A stretch of DNA of 64,000 nucleotides from Christiangramia aestuarii (lineage in GTDB: Bacteria > Bacteroidota > Bacteroidia > Flavobacteriales > Flavobacteriaceae): assembly GCF_009735585.1 (NCBI RefSeq), contig NZ_VJVW01000002.1:248001-312000 (forward strand), read 5' to 3'. Every line of letters begins with the position of its first letter. Within the stretch, counting starts at the first letter, position 1. Below the pieces are notes generated by a model. That model searched no databases and had not been told where the DNA came from. It was given only the letters and a program-made list of their open reading frames with translations. Of this stretch, positions 52,318 to 60,846 are shown one piece after another. The position numbers and the translations under genes are program-made.

Positions 52318-53355
52318 CTATTCTATAAAACCGTTTTCCCGGGCGTGCTTCAAGGCCTCTTTAGAACTTTCAGCCAGTAGCACAGGCACCGTATCGAAAT
52401 TATCGATAAGGCTTCTAACCCTTTCCATGCGCTTTTTATGCTTTACGCTTCTCAGGTAGATCGCCAGGATTCGGTCTGAGTACTGTGCCGCTATATCGGT
52501 ATAAATACTCGCATCGTGTTCCCCACTATCCCCTATCAGAATGAATTTTAGATCTGGGTAAGTTTTAAGGATGTTGGTGATCTCTTTCTGCTTATGGGGT
52601 TTTTCGGGTTTTAATGTACTTTCAAAAGGAGTACGAAGATCCCTTAACAGGATTGGCCCCTTCGGAAATTCATTGTGGTCCAGAAACAGCTTTAAATATT
52701 CATACATATTCCAGGGACTGTTGCTTAAATAGAACATGGGGTTCTTATTTTCCCCGCTCTTTCCCCTGTGCAGTTTTTGATAAAGATCTGGCGCTCCCTT
52801 TAACGGAATTCTTTTATAAGCATTGGTAAGCAGGGAATTTTTAAGCAGTCTCCATTTTAAAAAAGAGGTCACCCCGGTATGTAAGATAGTGTCATCTATA
52901 TCGCTTATCACTCCAAATTCGGCATCGGCCTGGGGTACCAGGAATTCTCCCCTGGCAGGATCGGCGATAAGGTCTGTGCCGGGCTCCACCTCGTTACGAT
53001 AATAGATCTCATAGTCTACCCAGCCTTCCCTGGAAGCATGTTCAGATAAATTCTCATCGATGGTCTTATCGAAAAGAAAATAACCCTCATCATTAGTGGT
53101 TGCCTTTAAATTGATCTTATCTGGTACGATAAGCTCCATCTGGGCATCGGGGATCTCGAAACTATCAAATTGTTTATAGGTGTTTTTCAGGGTTCGGTAG
53201 ACCGACTGGTCTTTAACGATCTTAAGGGGTTCATTGTCCAGAACCCTGCCTTTTACATAAAGATGTGAATAAGTACCATAACTACGGTAAGGCACCACGT
53301 ATACCTGCTCCAGGTTCCGATACCTCCCGAGGATTTTTTTAATGCGTTTGATCAT
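52318..53355 (-). CDS. App1-like phosphatase domain protein (DUF2183)
   Basis: A 345-residue protein with the C-terminal App1 domain of yeast phosphatidate phosphatase. HAD-type catalytic motifs are ISDIDDTILHTG (about residue 150) and FILIGDSGEHDASIY (about residue 270). FYLSNSPWNMY is the middle motif. The N-terminal 130 residues are beta-rich. It probably removes phosphate from a lipid, but the substrate is unknown. No signal peptide is seen. Confidence 0.87.
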   Translation of the reverse strand: MIKRIKKILGRYRNLEQVYVVPYRSYGTYSHLYVKGRVLDNEPLKIVKDQSVYRTLKNTYKQFDSFEIPDAQMELIVPDKINLKATTNDEGYFLFDKTIDENLSEHASREGWVDYEIYYRNEVEPGTDLIADPARGEFLVPQADAEFGVISDIDDTILHTGVTSFLKWRLLKNSLLTNAYKRIPLKGAPDLYQKLHRGKSGENKNPMFYLSNSPWNMYEYLKLFLDHNEFPKGPILLRDLRTPFESTLKPEKPHKQKEITNILKTYPDLKFILIGDSGEHDASIYTDIAAQYSDRILAIYLRSVKHKKRMERVRSLIDNFDTVPVLLAESSKEALKHARENGFIE

Positions 53356-53437
53356 TAAGATAAAAGCTTTGTTTCAATGTACTTCATATTCTGAGAAGCC
53401 CCGTAAATAGGGCTAAGTTTTATAAATTATTTAATAT

Positions 53438-55849
53438 TTAAAGCTTATCTAATCTGCCCAGGGCTTTTTCAATATCGGTTCTTTCACTCAGAAGCTTTTT
53501 AAAGATATCACCCTTCTCTTCCAGCCTCTCTGGCATATTATGAATATTGAAATCTGTGATCTTCATTCCTTTCTTAAGCTCCTTCCATTGCAAGGGAGCC
53601 GAAACCGGGGCACCTCTTTTTGGCCTTACACAGTATGCCGAAGCCAGGGTCTGGCCACGTCGATTCTGCAGATAATCTAGATAGATCTTTCCTTTTCTGT
53701 TTTTCACGGCCCGCTCCATACTGGTAAGCTTTCCGGTCTCTTCCTGAATGAAATAACATAGCAGCTTGGTAAAATCCCGCGCTTCTTCATAGGTATACCC
53801 GGCATTGAGCGGAATATAGATATGCAGCCCGCTGGAACCTGAAGTTTTCAGCCAGGCATCGATTTTAGCTTTTTCAAGTATTTCATGCCCCGCCTGGGCC
53901 ACCTCGATCACCTCATCAAAACTGTTCTTATCTGAAGGATCCAGATCTATAACCGCGTAATCGGGCTTATCTAAATTCTGAATTCGGGAATTCCAGGGAT
54001 TGATCTCAATACAACCCAGATTGGCCATATAGATTAAGCTGGCTTCATTCTGGCATAAAAGGTATTCTATATCTCTCCTGGCCGATTTTGAATAGATACT
54101 GGTGGTCTCCAGCCAGCTTTCGTGTAAACCTTCGCTATCCTTCTGGTAAAAGCCATCCTTCTCTATCCCATTGGGATGCCTGTGCAGGTTTTGAGGCCTG
54201 TCCTTTAGATAAGGCAAGATATATTCGGAAACTTTGATATAATAATCTATAAGATCATATTTCCGCAGACCCGAATCTGGCCAGTAAACCTTATCCAGGT
54301 TTGTCACCTTCACCCTATTCCCATCTATTTCCAGGACGTTATCAGAATCGGCTTTTTTATTCTTTTTCTTTTTTTCCGGAAGGTTTTCGTTATTGAGTTC
54401 TTCTGAAGATTTATCCTCTCTAAGACCCTTAAAAACGGGATGCCTCAAACGGCCGGCCATGGTCCATTCAGAAAATGTGACTTCACAAACCAGGCTGGGC
54501 TTGATCCAGTTTGCCTGCCTACCCTTAAGATCAGGCTTTTCTTTAAATGCTGAAGTTTTGATCTTCAAGGGTTTCATCTTTTCCAGCAGATTATTTCGAG
54601 CTTTATCTGAAAAACCAGTGCCACAGTTCCCAACATATTCCAATTCACCTTCCCGGATTACACCGAGGATCAGGGAACCAAATACGGCTGCTTCAGAATA
54701 TGTATATCCGCAAATAAGACATTCCAGGCTATTACTTGCTTTTATTTTAAGCCATTTTTCTGTCCGGTAACCTGGACTGTAAGTGGAATCGGCCTTCTTG
54801 GCGATCACTCCTTCCATCCCTGCATTTATAGCTTTCTGGTAGAACGCAGTCCCCATGCCTTCTACATGATCACAATAGGTCGCTATCTCTGTATCTTCTA
54901 GTACCTCGGGGATCAGGCTCTTGCGCTCCAAAAGCTCAAGGTCAAGCATGCTATGACCGTTAAGAAAGAGCATGTCGAAAACGAAAAACTTCAGTGCACC
55001 GGGAGTACCATTATCGTAATTCTGTAATTTCTGAAAATCTGGAATCCCATTTTTATTTACCACCACTACCTCCCCATCTAAGATGGCTTCATGAGGCACC
55101 TGTTCCAGGTCCCTTACCAGCTGCGGAAATTTGGAATTATATGAGATTCCATTCCGGGAGTGAAGCTCCACTTTTCCTTTGTATACATGGGCAATCACCC
55201 GGTAGCCATCATACTTGAGCTCATAGATCCATTCCGGGTCATTGAAGATCTTACCAGTGGAACTCGCCAGCATAGGTTTTACCGGGTCTTTGAATTTTAA
55301 TTCTACAAGCTTTCCTTCTTGAGAACCCGATCGTTCTGCCAGTTCCTCGGCATCATATTCCAGTTCGGTCGAAAAGGTATCCTGCTTTTTTATCAGTAAC
55401 CAGTGGTTCTTCTTTTCTTTACGACTGGTCCTTACCAGGGCAAACTCTCCCCTCAGCTTATTCCCTTTGAAAGTCAGCTTTAGATTACCCGATTTGTATT
55501 GTTTTAAAAGGTCTTTGGATGCAGGGGTATCGAATTGACCTTCATCCCAAATACTCATTTCACCTGCCCCGTAATTTCCTTCGGGGATGCTGCCTTCAAA
55601 ATGTAGATATTTTATGGGATGGTCCTCGGTTTGTATGGCCAGCCTTTTATCCTTTGGATTCATAGAAGGACCCTTGGGTACGGCCCAGCTTTTAAGTACG
55701 CCGTCTATTTCCAGACGTAGGTCGTAATGCAACCTGCTGGCCTGGTGACGTTGTATCACGAACCTATGTTTATTTTCCCGGGAAATCTCTCCGCCAGGTT
55801 CAGGTGTCTTTTTAAAATCCCTCTTACCAATATAGTCATCCAGGCCCAT
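53438..55849 (-). CDS. ligD: Multifunctional ATP-dependent DNA ligase D
   Basis: An 803-residue non-homologous end-joining enzyme with the domain order phosphoesterase-ligase-polymerase. The N-terminal 3'-phosphoesterase (about 1-160) has FVIQRHQASRLHYDLRLE. The ligase (about 190-490) has its adenylated Lys in YELKYDGYRVIA and VLDGEVVVV-type ILDGEVVVVNKNG. The primase-polymerase (about 510-803) has the metal-binding YAVIDLDPSD. All three domains look intact. It starts 3 bp after the Ku gene. Confidence 0.96.
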   Translation of the reverse strand: MGLDDYIGKRDFKKTPEPGGEISRENKHRFVIQRHQASRLHYDLRLEIDGVLKSWAVPKGPSMNPKDKRLAIQTEDHPIKYLHFEGSIPEGNYGAGEMSIWDEGQFDTPASKDLLKQYKSGNLKLTFKGNKLRGEFALVRTSRKEKKNHWLLIKKQDTFSTELEYDAEELAERSGSQEGKLVELKFKDPVKPMLASSTGKIFNDPEWIYELKYDGYRVIAHVYKGKVELHSRNGISYNSKFPQLVRDLEQVPHEAILDGEVVVVNKNGIPDFQKLQNYDNGTPGALKFFVFDMLFLNGHSMLDLELLERKSLIPEVLEDTEIATYCDHVEGMGTAFYQKAINAGMEGVIAKKADSTYSPGYRTEKWLKIKASNSLECLICGYTYSEAAVFGSLILGVIREGELEYVGNCGTGFSDKARNNLLEKMKPLKIKTSAFKEKPDLKGRQANWIKPSLVCEVTFSEWTMAGRLRHPVFKGLREDKSSEELNNENLPEKKKKNKKADSDNVLEIDGNRVKVTNLDKVYWPDSGLRKYDLIDYYIKVSEYILPYLKDRPQNLHRHPNGIEKDGFYQKDSEGLHESWLETTSIYSKSARRDIEYLLCQNEASLIYMANLGCIEINPWNSRIQNLDKPDYAVIDLDPSDKNSFDEVIEVAQAGHEILEKAKIDAWLKTSGSSGLHIYIPLNAGYTYEEARDFTKLLCYFIQEETGKLTSMERAVKNRKGKIYLDYLQNRRGQTLASAYCVRPKRGAPVSAPLQWKELKKGMKITDFNIHNMPERLEEKGDIFKKLLSERTDIEKALGRLDKL

Positions 55850-55852
55850 GGC

Positions 55853-56629
55853 TTAGGAGGCTTTGTCCTTTTTCTTTTTATCAAGACTGGCTTTTAACTG
55901 CGCCATAAGGTCTTTAGCCGGGGTAGGTTCGCTTTCGTAATCTTCCACCTTCGGCTTTTTACCCGTTGATTTGGATTCGATGATCTTCATAAGCTGATCA
56001 TTATATACATCCTTATACTTTTTAAAATCGAAAGCGGTGGTGTACTGCTTGATAAGGGAAACCGCCATATCTACCTCTTTTTTCTTAAGCTTGGTCTTGG
56101 GCAGTTTCAGGTCTTTAGGATCGCGTATCTCCTCTTCGAACCTTATTACATGGAGTACCAGTGCATCCCGGTATACCCCCACCAGGCTGAGATGCTCTTT
56201 TTGTCGCATCACAAAAGTGGCCACTCCAAGTTTCCCGGTCTCCTTGAGCGCATCCCTGAGCAGGTTATAAGATTTACCTCCGTCCTTTTGTGGCTCCAGG
56301 AAATAAGGTTTTTTGAAAAGCACATCGGCCACTTCGGTCTCCTCTATAAATTCCTCGATATCTATGGTTTTGCTTTTTTTCATATTGGCCTGCTCGAAAT
56401 CTTCCTTTTCCAGCACCACGTAAGCATCATCTTTTTTGAAACCTTTTACGATATCTTTCCACTCCACTTTTTTACCCGTATCCTCGTTCACGCGTTTGTA
56501 GCGAATACGGGAATTGTCCCGGCGGTCGAGCATATCCAGCTCTATTCGCCGGTCTTCTGAACCCGAATAGAGCTTAACCGGTATAGAAACCAGGCCAAAG
56601 CTGATGGAACCGTTCCAGATCGAGCGCAT
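55853..56629 (-). CDS. ku: Ku DNA end-binding protein
   Basis: A 258-residue bacterial Ku: WNGSISFGLVSIPVKLYSG at the N-terminus, a central MRYKRVNEDTG-type IRYKRVNEDTGKKVEW, and a Lys-rich C-terminal tail. It encircles DNA ends and recruits LigD, encoded next. It starts 1 bp after the small Rho_N gene, so the three form an operon. Confidence 0.96.
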   Translation of the reverse strand: MRSIWNGSISFGLVSIPVKLYSGSEDRRIELDMLDRRDNSRIRYKRVNEDTGKKVEWKDIVKGFKKDDAYVVLEKEDFEQANMKKSKTIDIEEFIEETEVADVLFKKPYFLEPQKDGGKSYNLLRDALKETGKLGVATFVMRQKEHLSLVGVYRDALVLHVIRFEEEIRDPKDLKLPKTKLKKKEVDMAVSLIKQYTTAFDFKKYKDVYNDQLMKIIESKSTGKKPKVEDYESEPTPAKDLMAQLKASLDKKKKDKAS

Positions 56630-56630
56630 G

Positions 56631-56879
56631 CTAGTGGTTCCTTAAGGCTTTAATGAGTTCATCCTTGGTCATTTCACTCCGACCTTCAATGTCCAGTTCC
56701 TTGGCTTTCTCGTATAATTCTTCCTTGGTTCGCTCCTCATATTTATCGGCCTTTCCGCCTTTCTCTCCAGAGTTGGGATCATTGGCAATTCTCGCTGCCT
56801 TTTCCTTGCTCATACCCTTATCACGCAATTCTTCATATTGCTCATCATTTTTGATGCTGGGTCCGTGATCTTTAGACAT
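56631..56879 (-). CDS. Small Rho_N/SAP-like protein in the NHEJ operon
   Basis: An 82-residue charged protein. The N-terminal half (DKGMSKEKAARIANDPNSG) matches a small family linked to stress and repair genes. The C-terminal half (ELYEKAKELDIEGRSEMTKD) is a Rho N-terminal/SAP-like helix-extended-helix motif, which can bind nucleic acid. It is the first gene of the Ku-LigD operon. Function is inferred only from the neighbourhood. Confidence 0.82.
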   Translation of the reverse strand: MSKDHGPSIKNDEQYEELRDKGMSKEKAARIANDPNSGEKGGKADKYEERTKEELYEKAKELDIEGRSEMTKDELIKALRNH

Positions 56880-57198
56880 AACTTATTTAATTAGGTTTGC
56901 TTAAAACTACGATTTGGGCGGAAAAAACTGAAATTACAACCGGAGGATTAACCAGAGTTTAACTCTAAATTTTAACAACCTTAAACATTTATTAAGAAAA
57001 TGTGAAAATCTGATGTTCAGAAAATTAGCGCTATACCTCAAAAATCATATTTGGCACATTCTGAAACCTGTTGAAAGAATATTAAAATGAGTTAATTTGG
57101 TTAAAATCTTAGTGATTCTTGGGATCTGGCTCTATTTTTATCTACTAACTAAATTCTGAAAAATATAAGAGATAAATCAAATCATTGGAGGACGAATT
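56880..57198. other. 319 bp AT-rich intergenic region between divergent genes
   Basis: It holds the divergent promoters of the NHEJ operon and the 57199 gene. I see AT-rich sequence with TAATTTGG-type boxes but no confident promoter, hairpin or repeat. A GGAGG at 57187-57191, 7 bp before the ATG, is an unusually strong ribosome-binding site for this phylum. Confidence 0.5.
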
Positions 57199-57666
57199 AT
57201 GCGGTTTACTGAAAAGAAGAAAACCATTGAATTACTAGAAAAATTAAGAGTTTACAACAAGAAGAGCGCCTATATGTACAAAATTGCAATAGGCAAGGAA
57301 CACCGACTGATGCTCAAGGATTTCTACCAGCGATTATACCAGCAGAAACTAAGGTTCCTGCAGGAAATCGAAGAAATGATCGAGCAACTGAAAAAGGAAA
57401 TTTCGCCACTCAAAGATCCGCGCTTACTTTCATTCTATAAGCGCAAGAAATGCGAGTTTTCCAAGAACTACCTGAAGTACAAATTACGGCTGAGATATGC
57501 CGATATCCAGAAGAGGGAAATGAAAGCTCACAGGAAATATGAAAAATATCTTTCTAAAACCAGCCATGCATGCGTAAGGGAATTATTCCTGGACCATAAA
57601 TATTATATCCGGGAAAATCTTCAGGAAATGAACAGCTCCGGGGTTATGAAATTTCCGGTAGCATAA
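57199..57666 (+). CDS. Helical protein, DUF2383-like
   Basis: A 155-residue all-helical, very basic protein. [22 protein letters not shown] and the following long helices resemble DUF2383 (PA2169-like, ferritin-like four-helix bundle), but divergence is strong. It is rich in Lys, Arg and Tyr and has no membrane segment. A GGAGG box precedes it and a bidirectional terminator follows. It may be a stress protein like its neighbours, but function is unknown. Confidence 0.7.
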   Translation: MRFTEKKKTIELLEKLRVYNKKSAYMYKIAIGKEHRLMLKDFYQRLYQQKLRFLQEIEEMIEQLKKEISPLKDPRLLSFYKRKKCEFSKNYLKYKLRLRYADIQKREMKAHRKYEKYLSKTSHACVRELFLDHKYYIRENLQEMNSSGVMKFPVA

Positions 57667-57702
57667 AAAAACCTCCGCCAGAAAGCGGAGGTTTTTATTT
57701 TT
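57666..57702. terminator. Bidirectional terminator
   Basis: AAAAACCTCCGC (57667-57678) pairs with GCGGAGGTTTTT (57685-57696), with further T on the plus strand. It lies between the helical protein and the convergent membrane pyrophosphatase. Confidence 0.92.
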
Positions 57703-57718
57703 TTTATCCCCAAGGGTT

Positions 57719-60133
57719 CTATTCGATTTTATCGATCTTGCTTTTAACTTCAGCTTCGGTTCCTTCGAATTCAAAGGTTTCGGTTTCTTCTTCCCCGTTC
57801 TCAATTTTAGTTACCACTACGTTAGCAGTAACAAAATCATCTTCAGAATTTTTATCCATTTTCACTTCCTTGGAAATCGTCTTTGAATCCTTGCTCCCGG
57901 AAACCATGACCTTCTCATTCAGGTTAGGGATATCACCTTCGGTATGTCCGCCTAAAATTGGTGCTATCACCAGGCCAATAAGACATGTAAGTTTGATAAG
58001 GATATTCATCGATGGCCCGGAAGTATCCTTGAAAGGATCACCTACCGTATCACCGGTAACCGCAGCTTTGTGCGCATCTGAACCTTTATAGGTCATCTCA
58101 CCATTGATCATCACCCCGGCCTCGAAAGATTTCTTGGCATTGTCCCAGGCTCCACCTGCATTATTCTGAAAGATCGCCCAGAGCACACCGCTTACCGTAA
58201 CCCCGGCCATATAACCTCCAAGCATCTCGGCAATTAGTACGTTTTCATATCCAAAAAGTTTCGGAATAAAGGCGATGAGGATAGGAAATCCAATGGTGAT
58301 CACTCCAGGAAGCAACATTTCTTTCAGGGCTGCTTCTGTAGAAATCGCCACACATTTGTCATATTCCGGCTTACCGGTACCTTCCATGATACCAGGAATA
58401 TCCTTGAACTGTCTCCTAACTTCGCGCACCATTTGCATGGCGGCCTTACCCACAGAACTCATGGCCAGGGCCGAAAATACCACTGGCACCATTCCTCCTA
58501 CGAAAAGCATGGCCAGCACCGGAGCTTTAAAGATATTGATCCCGTCGATTCCGGTAAAGGTTACATAGGCGGCAAAAAGAGCAAGAGAGGTAAGGGCTGC
58601 AGAGGCTATGGCAAATCCTTTCCCGGTAGCGGCGGTAGTGTTTCCAACGGAATCCAGGATATCTGTACGTTCTCTCACTATTGGTTCCTGCTCGCTCATT
58701 TCAGCAATTCCCCCGGCGTTATCTGCGATAGGTCCAAAGGCATCAATAGCCAGCTGCATGGCCGTTGTAGCCATCATGGCTGAAGCCGCCAGCGCTACCC
58801 CGTAGAATCCGGCGAAGGCATAAGAGGCCCATATGGCCACGGCGAACAATAAAATGGAGAAAAAAGTGGAGATCATTCCGGTAGACAGGCCGGCGATGAT
58901 ATTCGTCGCTGCCCCTGTACTCGAGTTCTGTACGATTCCCAGAACAGGTTTTTTTCCGAGACCTGTATAATATTCGGTTACCGCAGAGATCACTCCTCCT
59001 ACGATGATACCAACCAGGCAGGCATAGAATACATTAAGTGAACTAATAGAGATCATTTCAAAACCTTCCTGGCCTCCCACAAAGAATCCCATGGTCATAG
59101 GCTCTGCAGGCAGCATCCAGGTCACCAGGAAGTAACTGGCTACCGCCACTAAAAAGATAGAGAACCAGTTCCCTATGTTCAGGGCTTTCTGGACTTCTGC
59201 CTCCTTGGCATCATTAGATTTTATTCTTACCAGTAAAGTACCAATGATAGAAATTATGATCCCGGCACCTGCAATGGCCATTGGCAATAGAATCGGGCCT
59301 ATTCCGCCAAAACCTTCCCCGGTGATATCTCCACCCATATCCTTGATGATATAGTTTCCCAGTACCATCGCGGCAAGAACGGTAGCTACATAACTACCAA
59401 AAAGGTCGGCTCCCATCCCGGCAACATCTCCAACGTTATCCCCAACGTTATCTGCAATAGTGGCCGGGTTACGGGGATCATCTTCAGGGATCCCTGCCTC
59501 TACCTTACCTACCAGGTCGGCTCCAACATCGGCAGCCTTGGTATAGATCCCTCCACCCACACGGGCGAAAAGCGCAATAGATTCAGCTCCAAGTGAGAAG
59601 CCGGCAAGGGTTTCCAGAACAACCGTCATCTGATCTGTATTGGTCCATTCCCCACCCATAAAATAATTGAAGAACAAGATAAAGAAACCGGTAAGGCCCA
59701 GAACGGCAAGGCCGGCAACTCCAAGACCCATCACGGTACCGCCTCCAAAAGACACATTAAGCGCCTTGGGCAGGCTGGTCCTGGCGGCCTGGGTGGTTCT
59801 AACATTAGACTGGGTAGCGATCTTCATTCCCATATTCCCGGCAAGGGCCGAGAAAAAGGCTCCAAAAATAAAGGCTACGATAATAAGATAATGGGTAGTG
59901 GGGACAAAGTAAGCGATCGCGGCCAGGGCTATACTTGCGCCGATCACGAAAAAAGACAATAATTTATATTCTGCTTTTAAGAAGGCGAGGGCGCCTTCGT
60001 AGATGTGAGCTGAAATTTCTTTCATTTTTCCGTCACCGGAGTCCTGTTTCATCACCCAGGATCTTTTGACCCACATATAAATGAGTCCGATTATTGCCAG
60101 CACCGCAGGCATATAAATCATTATTGCTTCCAT
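57719..60133 (-). CDS. hppA: Membrane-bound, ion-translocating pyrophosphatase
   Basis: An 804-residue pump with about 16 membrane helices that uses pyrophosphate hydrolysis to move H+ or Na+. Substrate loops are [40 protein letters not shown] and [19 protein letters not shown]. The segment [12 protein letters not shown] has Ala where potassium-independent enzymes have Lys, so it should be K+-dependent, a class that includes Na+ pumps. The last 60 residues are a hydrophilic, acidic C-terminal extension (about 740-804) not part of the core. A terminator separates it from the soluble pyrophosphatase upstream. Confidence 0.96.
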   Translation of the reverse strand: MEAIMIYMPAVLAIIGLIYMWVKRSWVMKQDSGDGKMKEISAHIYEGALAFLKAEYKLLSFFVIGASIALAAIAYFVPTTHYLIIVAFIFGAFFSALAGNMGMKIATQSNVRTTQAARTSLPKALNVSFGGGTVMGLGVAGLAVLGLTGFFILFFNYFMGGEWTNTDQMTVVLETLAGFSLGAESIALFARVGGGIYTKAADVGADLVGKVEAGIPEDDPRNPATIADNVGDNVGDVAGMGADLFGSYVATVLAAMVLGNYIIKDMGGDITGEGFGGIGPILLPMAIAGAGIIISIIGTLLVRIKSNDAKEAEVQKALNIGNWFSIFLVAVASYFLVTWMLPAEPMTMGFFVGGQEGFEMISISSLNVFYACLVGIIVGGVISAVTEYYTGLGKKPVLGIVQNSSTGAATNIIAGLSTGMISTFFSILLFAVAIWASYAFAGFYGVALAASAMMATTAMQLAIDAFGPIADNAGGIAEMSEQEPIVRERTDILDSVGNTTAATGKGFAIASAALTSLALFAAYVTFTGIDGINIFKAPVLAMLFVGGMVPVVFSALAMSSVGKAAMQMVREVRRQFKDIPGIMEGTGKPEYDKCVAISTEAALKEMLLPGVITIGFPILIAFIPKLFGYENVLIAEMLGGYMAGVTVSGVLWAIFQNNAGGAWDNAKKSFEAGVMINGEMTYKGSDAHKAAVTGDTVGDPFKDTSGPSMNILIKLTCLIGLVIAPILGGHTEGDIPNLNEKVMVSGSKDSKTISKEVKMDKNSEDDFVTANVVVTKIENGEEETETFEFEGTEAEVKSKIDKIE

Positions 60134-60198
60134 ATTTTAGCTAGGTTAAATGTTAATAGTTTATTAATGCCAGCTAATGTAGTAAAAACAGCAAGAAT

Positions 60199-60230
60199 TA
60201 AAAAAGCAATAACTTTTTAGGGTTATTGCT
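60199..60230 (-). terminator. Terminator after the soluble pyrophosphatase
   Basis: AAGCAATAAC pairs with GTTATTGCTT (60203-60212 with 60221-60230), followed on the minus strand by six T. Confidence 0.88.
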
Positions 60231-60265
60231 TTCAATATCTCAATATATAAGGAGAATAATTAGGA

Positions 60266-60778
60266 TTATATACCGAAGCGAGATTTATCACCTTCGTAAT
60301 TCTCAAATCTCTCAACACATTGTCTAATGATCTCACGTGCCTCTTCAGCATCTCCAAAATCACCAGTATCTACCTTTTTCTTCTCAAGGTCTTTGTATAC
60401 TTTAAAGAAATGTTCGATCTCCTTGATCATATGTCCATTAAGCTCTTTAAGGTCGTTCAGTCTGTTCCAGATAGGATCTGAAACCGGCACACAGATGATC
60501 TTCTCATCAGGTCCTTTTTCATCGGCCATATGGAAAACACCAATAGGCTTCACCTCCATTACGATCCCCGGGAAAGTTGGTTCTGAGACCAGTACCAGTA
60601 CATCCAGTGGATCTTCATCTAGTGCAAGCGTATTAGGAATAAACCCGTAATCTGCAGGATACATCATCGAAGAGAAGATCATCCTGTCGTAACGAACCTT
60701 TTTCAGTTCAAAATCATATTCGTATTTGTTTCTACTCCCTTTAGGGATCTCGATCAATACATCAAAAGTATCAGACAT
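60266..60778 (-). CDS. ppa: Soluble inorganic pyrophosphatase (family I)
   Basis: A 170-residue enzyme that hydrolyses pyrophosphate. IEIPKGSRNKYEYD, YPADYGFIPNT and the metal-binding DEDPLDVLVL are the family signatures. A TATATTTG promoter box lies at 60813-60820. It is transcribed ahead of the ion-pumping pyrophosphatase but with its own terminator. Confidence 0.97.
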   Translation of the reverse strand: MSDTFDVLIEIPKGSRNKYEYDFELKKVRYDRMIFSSMMYPADYGFIPNTLALDEDPLDVLVLVSEPTFPGIVMEVKPIGVFHMADEKGPDEKIICVPVSDPIWNRLNDLKELNGHMIKEIEHFFKVYKDLEKKKVDTGDFGDAEEAREIIRQCVERFENYEGDKSRFGI

Positions 60779-60812
60779 TTTTGTTTGTTTTCTTCATTAA
60801 AATTAAGGGCTG

Positions 60813-60820
60813 CAAATATA
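60813..60820 (-). promoter_or_regulatory. -7 box of the ppa promoter
   Basis: TATATTTG on the minus strand, 35 bp before the ppa ATG. The -33 region is AT-rich without a clear TTTG. Confidence 0.5.
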
Positions 60821-60846
60821 GTTAATTCTGATATTTAAACTATTAA

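Noticed and set aside
57050-57075. A TGGCAC sequence resembling half of a sigma-54 promoter
   Set aside because: The matching TTGCA box is missing at the required distance.
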